A program made the position numbers and the translations under genes. Of a DNA stretch of 64,000 bases, positions 25,746-34,424 are shown one piece after another. This DNA comes from Arthrobacter sp. H35-D1 (GTDB lineage Bacteria > Actinomycetota > Actinomycetes > Actinomycetales > Micrococcaceae), in contig NZ_JASISP010000011.1 of the NCBI RefSeq assembly GCF_030063185.1, positions 1 through 64,000 of the forward strand, given 5' to 3'. The notes under the pieces are model-generated. The model did no database searches. It saw only the letters and a list, made by a program, of their open reading frames with translations, and was not told where the DNA came from. The number at the start of each line of letters is the position of its first letter. The first letter of the stretch is position 1.

Positions 25746-27529
25746 GTATCGATGCAAGTGTGAGTGGTCCGGTCCAGGCTCCGGCCCCTGCCGGTGCGGC
25801 CGTGTCCGTGGAGAACCTCTCGATTTCCTATGCCGCCGGCGATGCCCTGGTACCGGTGGTGCAGGAGGTTTCCTTCAGCATTGCCGCGGGCCAGACCTTC
25901 GGGCTGGTGGGGGAGTCCGGCAGCGGAAAATCCACGGTGGCACGAACCCTGTTGGCGCAGCTGCGGGCCGGCTCCAAGGTCATGGGCGGCACGGTCAAGG
26001 TGGGCGCCCAGGAAGTCTTTTCGCTCCCCGCACCCCGGCTGCGCGCCCTGCGCGGGGGAACTGTGGCCCTGGTGGCCCAAAACGCCGGGCAGGCCTTGAC
26101 CCCGTCCATGCGGATCGGCGGCCAGGTCCACGAGGCGCTGACCAGCCATGGCATGGCGGCCAGCCGGGCCCAGGTGCTGCAGGCCCTTGACCAAGTGCGC
26201 CTGCCCAACGTCAAGGACATGGCAAGGCGCTATCCCCACGAGCTCTCCGGGGGCCAGCAGCAGCGTGTCAGCATCGCCATGGCCATTGTCGCCCGTCCCG
26301 ACGTCCTGGTTCTTGACGAGCCGACCACCGCCCTGGACGTGGTGACCCAGGCCGCAGTGCTGCGGCTGATCAAGGACCTGTGCCAGGAATTGCAGACGGC
26401 AACGCTGATCGTCAGCCACGACCTCGGCGTCGTCTCGGGCATGGCCGATGACGTAGCGGTTATGCGCACCGGAAGGATTCTGGAGAACCAACCCACGGCC
26501 GCACTGTTCACCTCGCCCGAGAACGAGTACACCCGCGAACTGCTGCGCGATGTGCCCAAGCTCAGGACGCGAAGCGCACCCGCGGCCACGGCCGTCCCGT
26601 CCGAGGACGAAGGACCCGAGGACGAAGCGGCGACGAGCGAGGTCCTGGTGGAATGCAAGGACGTCACCATTTCCTACAACCCCGGCGGACCGCCGGCGGT
26701 GGATTCGGTGAACCTGCAGATTCACCGGGGGGAGACCTTGGCAATCGTCGGGGAATCGGGAAGCGGCAAGTCCACCCTCGCGTGGACCTTGGCCGGGCTC
26801 AGGGGGGCAACCTCCGGCACCCTGCGGGTCGAGGGCGGCAGCGCCGGACGTGCCGGCGGGGACCTGGGGAAGCCGGTGGCCAACCGCAGCCGCGAACTGC
26901 GCCGGATGGTCCAGCTGATCTTCCAAAACGCCGACACGTCGCTGAACCCGCGACGCACGGTGTCCGCCGCGATCAGGCGCCCGCTGCGCCTCTTCGGCAC
27001 CGTCCCGCGTTCGCAGGAAAAGGCACGCGTGGAGGAGCTGCTGACCGAGGTGGGCCTGCCGGCCAGCTTCGGCAAACGGCTTCCGTCCCAGCTCTCCGGT
27101 GGCCAGCGCCAACGCGTGGGCATTGCCCGAGCCCTGGCGGCGGGCCCCGATTTGATCATTGCCGATGAGATCACCACCGCGTTGGATGTCTCGGTGCAGG
27201 CCGACATCCTCGAACTGCTGGCCGGGCTGCAACGCACCCACGGGCTGAGCACGCTGTTCATCAGCCACGACCTCGCGGTGGTTGCCGATGTTGCGGACCG
27301 CGTGGTGGTCATGAAGAACGGGCGGATGGTGGAAGTTGGACCCGTCGAGGCGGTCCTTGCCGGGCCCAACCACCCCTACTCGGCTTCCCTGCTAGCCTCG
27401 GTGATCGAACCCGGCGACCTTGATTTGCCGTCGGCCCTATCTGAGGAACAGACTTGGATGGATGACCCCGACGGCGGCTGGGAAGAGCCGGGCGACGGGC
27501 ACCGCATCCGCAAATGGAAGGACGCGTAA
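25742..27529 (+). CDS. Fused peptide ABC transporter ATPase (DppD-DppF type)
   Basis: A 595-residue protein with two complete ABC domains in one chain. Domain 1 has Walker A GESGSGKSTVA (about 57-67), signature ELSGGQQQRV and Walker B VLVLDEPTTALD. Domain 2 has Walker A GESGSGKSTLA (about 337), signature QLSGGQRQRV and Walker B LIIADEITTALD, where Ile replaces the usual Pro. An acidic linker (PSEDEGPEDEAATSE) joins them. Many actinobacteria encode such fusions in place of separate DppD and DppF. It powers the permease pair encoded immediately upstream. Confidence 0.93.
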   Translation: MSIDASVSGPVQAPAPAGAAVSVENLSISYAAGDALVPVVQEVSFSIAAGQTFGLVGESGSGKSTVARTLLAQLRAGSKVMGGTVKVGAQEVFSLPAPRLRALRGGTVALVAQNAGQALTPSMRIGGQVHEALTSHGMAASRAQVLQALDQVRLPNVKDMARRYPHELSGGQQQRVSIAMAIVARPDVLVLDEPTTALDVVTQAAVLRLIKDLCQELQTATLIVSHDLGVVSGMADDVAVMRTGRILENQPTAALFTSPENEYTRELLRDVPKLRTRSAPAATAVPSEDEGPEDEAATSEVLVECKDVTISYNPGGPPAVDSVNLQIHRGETLAIVGESGSGKSTLAWTLAGLRGATSGTLRVEGGSAGRAGGDLGKPVANRSRELRRMVQLIFQNADTSLNPRRTVSAAIRRPLRLFGTVPRSQEKARVEELLTEVGLPASFGKRLPSQLSGGQRQRVGIARALAAGPDLIIADEITTALDVSVQADILELLAGLQRTHGLSTLFISHDLAVVADVADRVVVMKNGRMVEVGPVEAVLAGPNHPYSASLLASVIEPGDLDLPSALSEEQTWMDDPDGGWEEPGDGHRIRKWKDA

Positions 27530-27534
27530 ACGCG

Positions 27535-29649
27535 ATGAAGTACGTGGATTCGCCACAACAGATCTTGACTGAGGACGCATGGATCGAGCTATCGGACGGG
27601 ACCCGGCTGCATGCCAGGATCTGGCGCCCGGTGGACTCGGGGTCCACGCCGGTCCCGGGGCTGCTTGAATACCTGCCGTACCGGCTCGATGACTGGACGG
27701 CTCCGCGGGACAACGAGCGCCACCCCTACTACGCCGGGCATGGATACGCCTCGGTGCGTGTGGATATCCGCGGCACGGGAAGCTCCGACGGCCTGTTTAT
27801 CGACGAATACTCCGAACAGGAACAAGCCGACGGGCTGGAGGTCATTGCCTGGATCGCCGCCCAGCCCTGGTGCACCGGAAGCCTGGGAATGTTCGGCATC
27901 TCCTGGGGCGGGTTCAACTCGCTGCAAATGGCCGGGCACGCCCCGGAGGCGCTGAAGGCCATCGTGACCGTCTGCTCGACCGATGACCGGTACGACAACG
28001 ACGTGCACTACATGGGCGGGGCCATGCTGGGCATCGACATGGCCTCTTGGGGCGGCACCATGTTCGCGTTCAACGCCCGTCCGCCACGGCCCGAGATTGT
28101 GGGTCAGGACTGGATCGCGCAATGGCGCGACCGGCTGGAAAACACCCAGGCGATGACCGGTGAATGGCTGCGGCACCAGGAACGCGACGACTACTGGCGC
28201 CAGGGAAGCGTCTGCGAGGACTACTCCTCCATCAAGGCGGCGGTGCTGGCCGTCGGCGGCTGGCACGATCCCTATCGTGACACGGTGCTGCGCCTGCTGG
28301 CGAACCTCGAATCCCCGGTGCGCGGGATCATCGGACCGTGGTCGCACCAATACCCCGACCGCGGGTATGCACCGGGCCCGGGAATCAACTTCTTGGCCGA
28401 GACCCTTGCCTGGTGGGACAAGTGGCTCAAGGACGTGGACAACGGCGCCGATGAGGGCCCCACGCTTCTGGCCTACCTGCCCGAGGGCGACCCCCCGGCA
28501 ACATACTACGAAGAGCGCCGGGGTGCGTGGCTTGGCCTCGATGGCTGGCCCGCCCGCCAAATCGCCGGGCAGCTGCAGGAGCTCTCAGCGGGAAGCTGTT
28601 CGACACCGGTGGTCAACGGGTTGGCAACGGTGCGCAGTCCCCAGCAGACAGGCGCCGATGCCGGACGGTTCTTTCCCTTCGGCAATGCCACGGACCTGCC
28701 CCCGGACCAGCGCAGCGAGGACGGTCGATCCACGTGCATCGACTTTGCCCCGCTCGTCGAGGACACCGGGATTCTGGGCAACGCCCGGGTGAGCCTGCGG
28801 CTGGCCTCCGACCAGCCCGAGGCCAACATCATTGCGAGGTTGTGCGACGTCGCCCCCGACGGTTCCTCGACGCTGGTGACCCGCGGGGTGCTGAACCTGA
28901 ACAAGCGGGAGGGTCGCGACAAAGCGGTGCCGCTGCCCGCCGGCGAGTTCGTCGAGGTGGACTTCGAGCTGGTGGCCGTTGGCTACATCGTGCCCGCCGG
29001 GCACACCGTGCGCCTGGCGCTCTCCTCGAACTACTGGCCATGGATTTGGCCCCCGGCAGTTGAACCGACGCTTTCCCTTGACCTCGCCCGCAGCTCCCTG
29101 GAACTTCCGCTGTTCGGGGACCAAGCCGGGGACGGGGCCGCAACCGGCCTGCGTGCCGCGATCGAGGAGGCCCGCACCACGCACGGCTTGTTGGCAGGGG
29201 TCGAGCTGGGCGAGCCGGAGCAAGCCCCGCGGCTGCCCGTGGACTACCTCAGCAACGAAGGGGTGGAGGTCGATGCGAAGTACGTGGCGACATCCCAGCG
29301 CAGTGTCCACCGTGATATTGAAACCGGGGAATGGAAGCTGGATGTCGATCCGGGGTATGGCGGCTCGCGGCGGTACCCCGACGGACTGGTCTTCACCGAA
29401 TTCAGCCGGGAGACTTACACGATCCGCGAGGGCGACCCGCTCAGCGGGCAGGCGCGCTCGGCGTGGTTCATCGAGCTGTCCAACACCGGATGGTCCGCAC
29501 GCCTGGAAACCGAATCGGTGCTCGGCTCCACTTCCGGCGACTACGTACTGAGCAACAGCATCAGCGCGTGGGCCACCGTCGGCGACGGGGAAGAGGAACT
29601 GGTGGCACGGAAGCAATGGGAGGAAACCATTCCACGCACCTCCACCTGA
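27535..29649 (+). CDS. CocE/NonD-family hydrolase (X-Pro dipeptidyl-peptidase-like)
   Basis: A 704-residue alpha/beta hydrolase. The nucleophile elbow GISWGG places Ser at 123; candidate Asp (GGWHDPYRD) and His (GPWSHQYPD) follow at the right spacing. The C-terminal half is a beta-rich PepX_C-type domain. The family includes cocaine esterase, glutaryl-7-ACA acylase and X-Pro dipeptidyl peptidases. There is no obvious signal peptide, so it is probably cytoplasmic and acts on what the transporter imports. I prefer ATG 27535 (GGAAGGA upstream) to an overlapping ATG at 27514. Confidence 0.9.
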   Translation: MKYVDSPQQILTEDAWIELSDGTRLHARIWRPVDSGSTPVPGLLEYLPYRLDDWTAPRDNERHPYYAGHGYASVRVDIRGTGSSDGLFIDEYSEQEQADGLEVIAWIAAQPWCTGSLGMFGISWGGFNSLQMAGHAPEALKAIVTVCSTDDRYDNDVHYMGGAMLGIDMASWGGTMFAFNARPPRPEIVGQDWIAQWRDRLENTQAMTGEWLRHQERDDYWRQGSVCEDYSSIKAAVLAVGGWHDPYRDTVLRLLANLESPVRGIIGPWSHQYPDRGYAPGPGINFLAETLAWWDKWLKDVDNGADEGPTLLAYLPEGDPPATYYEERRGAWLGLDGWPARQIAGQLQELSAGSCSTPVVNGLATVRSPQQTGADAGRFFPFGNATDLPPDQRSEDGRSTCIDFAPLVEDTGILGNARVSLRLASDQPEANIIARLCDVAPDGSSTLVTRGVLNLNKREGRDKAVPLPAGEFVEVDFELVAVGYIVPAGHTVRLALSSNYWPWIWPPAVEPTLSLDLARSSLELPLFGDQAGDGAATGLRAAIEEARTTHGLLAGVELGEPEQAPRLPVDYLSNEGVEVDAKYVATSQRSVHRDIETGEWKLDVDPGYGGSRRYPDGLVFTEFSRETYTIREGDPLSGQARSAWFIELSNTGWSARLETESVLGSTSGDYVLSNSISAWATVGDGEEELVARKQWEETIPRTST

Positions 29650-29827
29650 ACCGCACAGAGAGGTGAAACGTCCCTTGGGCCAAGCAGCAACGTGGTGGTC
29701 AGCTCCGTGTTGGCGACCAGGCACCCCAGCAGAGCGTCGGTGACCACGCCGGGCGGCAGGCGGGTGGCCAGAAAGACCAGCGCCAGGGCCGCCGTCGTGC
29801 TTGAAGAAGAAGCAGTCCATGACGCAA
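29650..29827 (-). other. Intergenic remnant, possible permease fragment
   Basis: No intact gene. On the minus strand about 29680-29795 reads as a hydrophobic stretch (ALVFLATRLPPGVVTDALL, then ANTELTTTLLLGP) reminiscent of the last helices of an ABC permease, cut at both ends. Homology with the duplicate block (35032 onward) begins at about 29791, so the dpp/cocE insertion ends before that point. Confidence 0.3.
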
Positions 29828-29872
29828 AAATGGCCATTCGCGGCTGAATTTATCAGGCGCGGATGGCCATTT
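29828..29872 (-). terminator. Rho-independent terminator after small membrane gene (copy A)
   Basis: Two 15-nt arms (AAATGGCCATTCGCG and CGCGGATGGCCATTT) pair with one wobble around a 15-nt loop. On the minus strand the stem is followed by a T-run. It lies 21 bases beyond the stop of the small membrane gene. A second copy is at 35074-35118. Confidence 0.8.
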
Positions 29873-29893
29873 CACGGGCCATGCTCGGGCTCG

Positions 29894-30130
29894 TTACTCT
29901 CCAGCGGAGTTGGAGCGGCCGATGATCGTCACGGGGACGAAGATGGCCAGGGCGCACAAGCCGATGCCAAGGCCTGCCGGCACGAAGGCGTGCGCGAAGC
30001 TCTCGAGGCTCCAGTAGGAGAACGCAAAGATTCCGCCAAGGAACAAGGCGAAGAAGATGACAAACATAACGACGGACTGCACAAGGCTGTTCTCGCCCTG
30101 GTACTTGCTGGTGGAATTGTTGCTGGACAC
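29894..30130 (-). CDS. Small two-helix membrane protein (copy A)
   Basis: Seventy-eight residues: a polar N-terminus (SSNNSTSKYQGENS) and two hydrophobic segments (VMFVIFFALFLGGIFAFSYW and GLGIGLCALAIFVPVTII). The start is GTG 30130, fixed by AGGAGGAACC immediately upstream. Copy B at 35140-35376 differs at about one residue (VVM versus VVL). Function unknown; similar small proteins are common in Micrococcaceae. It is the end of the first unit of the tandem duplication; its upstream region runs straight into the duplicated mfd fragment at 30178. Confidence 0.75.
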   Translation of the reverse strand: MSSNNSTSKYQGENSLVQSVVMFVIFFALFLGGIFAFSYWSLESFAHAFVPAGLGIGLCALAIFVPVTIIGRSNSAGE

Positions 30131-30177
30131 GGTTCCTCCTGACCCCAAGGTGGGGGGCTGGGTGGTGCGTCGGCTGC

Positions 30178-31188
30178 CCGGGTCAAGTCGATTGATCGCA
30201 CGGTGGCGCACATCCAGCGGCTGGTGCCTGACGCTCGTGTGGCGGTGGCTCATGGTCAGATGAGCGAGTCGCGGTTGGAGCAGATCATTGTTGATTTCTG
30301 GGAGAAGCGTTTTGACGTGCTGGTGTGCACCACCATCATTGAAACCGGGCTGGACATTTCCAATGCCAACACGCTCATTGTGGAGCAGGCCAACAATTAC
30401 GGGCTCTCGCAGCTGCACCAGTTGCGCGGGCGCGCGGGCGCGTGGGCCGCGGACGCGAACGCGCGTACGCCTACTTCCTGTACCCGGCGGACAAGCCGTT
30501 GGGTGAGGTGGCGCTTGAGCGGCTGAAGGCGGTGGCCGCCCACAATGAGTTGGGCGCGGGCATGGCCTTGGCCATGAAGGATCTTGAAATTCGTGGGGCG
30601 GGAAACATGCTCGGAGGGGAACAGTCGGGACACATCCAGGGCGTTGGTTTTGACCTGTACATCCGTTTGGTGGGGGAGGCTGTGGCCGATTTCCGGGGCG
30701 ACGGCGAGGAGCGGGCTGCGGAGATGAAGATCGAGCTGCCCATCAACGCGCACTTGCCGCACGACTATGTGCCGGGGGAGCGGCTCCGACTTGAGGCTTA
30801 CCGCAAGCTGGCCGCGGCGGACACGCTTGACGGCATTGCCGAGGTGGAGGCTGAACTTATCGACAGGTACGGGGAGCTGCCGCCGGCGGCCGTGAACCTT
30901 ATTGCCGTGGCGCACTTCAAGGTGCTGGCCAGGGCTGCGGGACTCACCGATGTGGCGCTGCAGGGGAACTTCATCAAGTTTGCCCCGGCCGAGTTGCCCG
31001 AGTCCAAGGAGATGCGCCTAACGCGCATGTACCCGAGATCGCGGGTGAAGCCGGCGTTGAACTCTGTGCTGATCCCCAAGCCCAAGACTGCCCGTATTGG
31101 CGGACGCGACTTGGCCGATGCGGAAGTGCTCAAATGGGCCCAGGGAGTGTTGGAGGCCATCTTCGGCACAACCCCGGCCAGCCTGTAA
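30178..31188 (+). pseudogene. Duplicated 3' third of mfd
   Basis: The sequence matches mfd from 19466 to its stop, beginning within the translocase domain (RVKSIDRT) and containing the whole TRCF C-terminal domain. An extra 8 bp near 30430-30445 (GCGCGGGC duplicated) shifts the frame inside the LRGR motif. The 5' part differs from mfd by many synonymous changes, whereas 30900-31188 is nearly identical, suggesting recent gene conversion or a donor from another strain. There is no promoter or start of its own. The junction with the upstream block uses a 4-bp CCGG microhomology. Confidence 0.92.
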
Positions 31189-31365
31189 GGCGGTCCGAGG
31201 CGGCCTAAGATTCACAGTTGCTGTCAGCCGCCCAACATCTGCAAGGTTGTCACTATTTGCAAAGAAGATTCTTTTCTGCGCCGGAAAGTCGTCTGCCTTT
31301 GGGTCAGGAGAGGACGAGGCCTATGGCGCGTTCAGGTAGGGCAGATAGTGGGATTTATGGAGCTG

Positions 31366-31395
31366 TTGGGTGCACTTCTACTTTGGCCGTATAGT
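31366..31395 (+). promoter_or_regulatory. Promoter for a leaderless Fic/Doc-type operon
   Basis: A -35 TTGGGT (31366-31371) and a -10 TATAGT (31390-31395) are separated by 18 bp. Six bases after the -10 comes the ATG at 31402 with no Shine-Dalgarno sequence, the pattern expected of a leaderless transcript. Confidence 0.55.
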
Positions 31396-31401
31396 GAATC
31401 T

Positions 31402-31575
31402 ATGGCCACGATTACCCGCACAGATCATGATCAGCGCGAGCCGCTTACTTGGACAAACATGCCCAAACACCAAATTGGTGGGGTTTCGTACTTGGATTCG
31501 GACTCCCTCATGACTTTGATTGACCAACTGGCTGATGAAGAAGCTGAGTTTCTAGAGCGTCTTTCCAGACAGTGA
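31402..31575 (+). CDS. Putative antitoxin of the Fic/Doc-like pair
   Basis: Fifty-seven residues, acidic at the C-terminus (LIDQLADEEAEFLERLSRQ), too short for a clear family. It precedes the Fic/Doc-like gene and its stop overlaps that gene's GTG start (GTGA), the usual arrangement of an antitoxin with its toxin. Translation probably starts leaderless at ATG 31402. The conserved inhibitory Fic motif (S/T)xxxE(G/N) is not evident. Confidence 0.55.
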   Translation: MATITRTDHDQREPLTWTNMPKHQIGGVSYLDSDSLMTLIDQLADEEAEFLERLSRQ

Positions 31576-32444
31576 TTCACTACCTGTCAGCTGAAGATGT
31601 AATCCAGATCAACCTCCGGCATTGCCCGGATAGCTCAGGCGTAGTCGACCGAGGTGGGGTGGAAGGCGCTTGCGGGAGGCCGCTCACCGGTTTCGAGGGT
31701 CACGAAGAGTACCCAGATGTTTGGTCCAAGGCAGCAGTACTCCTTCATGGGATCGCCAGCACCCAATATTTCACTAACGGCAACAAGCGAACAGGGTGGC
31801 TGGCGGCCTCAGCCTTCCTGTTGGCCAATGGATCCCCCTTGCGGATATCTCCGATGATTAGCCGTGAAGCTTTCGTCGTGGCTGTAGCGACGGGCGTTTT
31901 TTCAGTCCCGCAAGCGGCCGAATGGTTTAAAGAGAATCGGGAACGAGCCTCGGATTTACTTGACTTCGCGGTACTTGCCTTGCATGCAGAGGAAGGGGTG
32001 CAGAATGGCGTCTGGAATGGGTCTGACTGCAACCTTGCAGGTGTGAGCCTAGGGGGGATCCCCCATGCGATGCCGTTGCATATTGTTTTCCGTATCAAAT
32101 GGCGAAAATTTGACCTTCATAAGATCCAAGAGATAACCGCCTCGCTACACACGGTTAGTCAAGGGACAGACCCTGCCGTATTCGCCACGGGCAAGAACGA
32201 TATGGTTTTGGACCGGACTCAGCCAGTGCAGACGGGCCATCGGAATCATTCGAACGGCATTATGCCTTATATCGGGGTAATGGAACTTCCACTAGTGTTG
32301 GTCGCCGAAGGTCGGATCCGGGTGGTTCTTAGACTAAATGGAGACGTCCTTGCCTCCCTTCCGCTGGACGTTACTCTTTTGCCGGACTTTAGTGCCGCTG
32401 GCAGTTTCGAGTCCGCAGTAAGGACCCTTCTCGATCGCGCCTGA
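31572..32444 (+). CDS. Fic/Doc-like protein fused to an unknown C-terminal domain, His replaced by Gln
   Basis: A 290-residue protein. Residues 1-125 look like a Doc-type Fic fold: HYLSAEDVIQIN at the start and QYFTNGNKRTGWLAA at 65-79. The canonical motif is HxFx(D/N)GNKR; Gln65 replaces the catalytic His, while the Asn-Gly-Asn-Lys-Arg anion hole is intact. Doc proteins normally end near 130 residues; here about 150 more form a beta-rich domain (PLHIVFRIKWRKFDLHKI, PLVLVAEGRIRVVLRLNG). The C-terminal part resembles stand-alone actinobacterial proteins of the DUF6941 type, but that is a guess. Base composition is lower in GC than the neighbours, suggesting transfer. It is either an inactive Fic scaffold or an enzyme with altered chemistry. 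Confidence 0.65.
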   Translation: MIHYLSAEDVIQINLRHCPDSSGVVDRGGVEGACGRPLTGFEGHEEYPDVWSKAAVLLHGIASTQYFTNGNKRTGWLAASAFLLANGSPLRISPMISREAFVVAVATGVFSVPQAAEWFKENRERASDLLDFAVLALHAEEGVQNGVWNGSDCNLAGVSLGGIPHAMPLHIVFRIKWRKFDLHKIQEITASLHTVSQGTDPAVFATGKNDMVLDRTQPVQTGHRNHSNGIMPYIGVMELPLVLVAEGRIRVVLRLNGDVLASLPLDVTLLPDFSAAGSFESAVRTLLDRA

Positions 32445-32462
32445 CCGGATCTATGTTGACCA

Positions 32463-33261
32463 CTACCGGGGAAGTATGGCGGACGCGATTTGGTCAGCGA
32501 CCCAACCCTGCCCCTTGTCTTTGTAATGCGCCTCGTCGGCATACAGTCCGAGTTCTGTAGCTTCGGCGGTGCCGTAGTCGGGCGTCCTGCGGCGCAGGTC
32601 GAACACGGTAATGTCCGGGTCTGCGGCGGCCACTGCTTCAATCTCTGCCCTGAATGATTCCCAGATTGGCTCGGTGGCGTTTCCGCGCTTTGGCATTTCC
32701 ACCAGCAGGATTGAGCCATTGAATCCTGCGGTTCGAGCCTGAGTGATGTTGAGTTCAAGTTGGGTGCGGAACGTGGCGGCGCTGGGTCCTCCCGTGGCGT
32801 CATTTTCGCCCCATGGCATTATGAGCAGTCCGAACGGGCCTGCTGTTGTGATTGCCTTGGTCCATGCGGCTGAACCTGTGAATACGCTCAACGTTGAACC
32901 GTGACGCGCACCGTCTATATCCCTCACTCCTTGCGCATGGTCGCTGTTGAACGTGAGTAGTCCCTCGGGGAAAGTGAGGCCGGGGTTAGCCGTGGTGCTT
33001 GCGTCGCGGGTTACTGTGACCGTGTGCGTGCTGTTTGCTATTGCCCCTGAGTCCCAAATGACTTGGCTGTACGCCAGCGACCCGCTGTTGAAGCCATCGA
33101 CAACTGTTCCGGCTGCACCGTCCAGACTAATGCTATATCGCCCAACAGACGGCGCTTTCGTTCCGAGCAGCTTGGCCCGGTCACCCTTGAACGTGAAAGT
33201 CAGGAATTGCCCCGCGCCTATTGATGCGGCCCTCAGCCCGAGACCATAGGATGCCGCTGAT
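32463..33261 (-). pseudogene. SGNH/GDSL-type hydrolase, N-terminally truncated
   Basis: About 265 residues of a secreted-type SGNH hydrolase remain: GLLIMPWGENDATGG (an Asn/Gly block III-like region), GSILLVEMPKRGN and the C-terminal LYADEAHYKDKGQGWVADQI with the Asp-x-x-His dyad. The nucleophile Ser block and any signal peptide are missing because an IS1380 3' fragment abuts it at 33261. The hybrid frame running into the IS fragment (to 33338) is not a real gene start. Its original function is unknown. Confidence 0.65.
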
Positions 33262-33693
33262 GACCACCGGGTGAACAGTGTGTGGATGTGGGCGGGACTG
33301 CTCGGCTGCGCCATCAGCGCGTGGATCCAGGAAGTCACCGGTCTGGACTATGGCAATGGGCGTGGGAGGCGGACCGTGGCCCGCCTCCGGCGGGAACTGA
33401 TCCGTATCCCGGCCCGCATCACCCGCCGCGCCGGTGAAATCCAGTTGAGACTGCCACCGGGACCACAGCTGCTCGCCACCGTGCTGCCCACCCTGCAGGG
33501 ACTGCCCGCCCCCGGCTGACAACCCGACTCTCCTGTCCCGCCACCAAAAGAAAGACGACCCGAGGCCTGGAACCTCCGCCCACCCGGCACGACAGCCGCG
33601 CCGTTGTCATGCCACGGAGCCAATCTTCGCCGAAATTCTCGCCCCGCCAGAAATTTCAGCCCCAAAAACCGCTACCCGCGGATTCGGGTCTGA
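33262..33693 (+). mobile_element. IS1380-family 3' fragment
   Basis: The fragment encodes the last 80 or so residues of the transposase found complete at 45032-46486 (VNSVWMWAGLLGCAISAWIQ to LPTLQGLPAPG, stop near 33519). The 3' flank ends in the right inverted repeat TACCCGCGGATTCGGGTCTGA at 33673-33693. It differs from the full copy at scattered bases, so it is an older or separate insertion. The 5' part of the element is gone. Confidence 0.88.
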
Positions 33694-33759
33694 AGGACAT
33701 TCACACTTAAGCCGAATAAGACCCGTCCCCAAAAGTGGACGCCACAAGTGAGGTGCAAT

Positions 33760-33777
33760 TGTCACCATTCGGTGACA
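33760..33777. promoter_or_regulatory. Palindromic operator of the HTH/nucleotidyltransferase TA pair
   Basis: TGTCACC-ATTC-GGTGACA is a perfect 7+7 inverted repeat 26 bp before the GTG start of the HTH gene. It is the natural candidate for autoregulation by that protein. The corresponding site before copy A (20850-20867) has two mismatched positions. Confidence 0.6.
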
Positions 33778-33803
33778 CACTGGAATGAGAAAGGGACGCT
33801 GCC

Positions 33804-34424
33804 GTGATAACCAACATCAATATAGACACACCCGCCGCGGCCGGTGCCCTGATTCGCGCCCAGCGCATGAATCAGGGACTGACGCAGCAGACGTTGGCCG
33901 ATGCAGCAGGGGTTTCGCGGAAGTTTCTCATTGACCTTGAAGGGGGCCACGAACGCGCCGAGCTTGGCAAAACCCTGGAGGTCCTGACGGCGCTCGGACT
34001 CTCGCTGACAACCGCGACGCCTATCCCTCGCGGCATTGATCACGACCCGCAGAGACGTGACTACGCTGCAACTTTCACTCAACTCCTGGCCAAGAATGAC
34101 TTTGAGTTCGCCATTAAGATGCTCGCAGACTACGCTAGTGCATCACTGAAAGCTGGCCGCCCGCTACTCCAAAGCAGCCCACAGCTCAACGAACCCAGAT
34201 GGTCGGCAGCTTTGGCCGGGATTACCAATTACACCGCGAACCGCCTGGACCAACCCGCCCCGGCATGGACCAAACACATCCTGCCTCTCGATGATGCATG
34301 GCTGCCGGCAGAATCTTACCGAAGCATCCGCGAACCCATGAAACAGCTGACCCGCTCGCAAACACCACGCGAGCTTGCGGCCCTGAACGTCTTCATTCGT
34401 GAACGCAGCCTAGCCACGACATGA
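33804..34424 (+). CDS. Xre-type HTH antitoxin (TA copy B)
   Basis: A 206-residue protein. Residues 15-70 form a helix-turn-helix (IRAQRMNQGLTQQTLADAAG, then VSRKFLIDLEGG and a C-terminal helix). The remainder (RRDYAATFTQLLAKNDFEFAI onward) is a helical domain of unknown function, shared with copy A. The start is GTG 33804. It overlaps the nucleotidyltransferase gene by four bases. By analogy with MNT/HTH and AbiE-type systems it is likely the antitoxin and autorepressor. Confidence 0.75.
   Translation: MITNINIDTPAAAGALIRAQRMNQGLTQQTLADAAGVSRKFLIDLEGGHERAELGKTLEVLTALGLSLTTATPIPRGIDHDPQRRDYAATFTQLLAKNDFEFAIKMLADYASASLKAGRPLLQSSPQLNEPRWSAALAGITNYTANRLDQPAPAWTKHILPLDDAWLPAESYRSIREPMKQLTRSQTPRELAALNVFIRERSLATT

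Noticed and set aside
25403-27373. 656-codon frame antisense to the fused ABC ATPase gene
   Set aside because: No protein family recognised, and the opposite strand has two complete ABC domains.
32267-32803. Minus-strand frame overlapping the ends of the Fic-like and SGNH genes
   Set aside because: Proline/serine-rich shadow without a start signal; both overlapping genes have better support.
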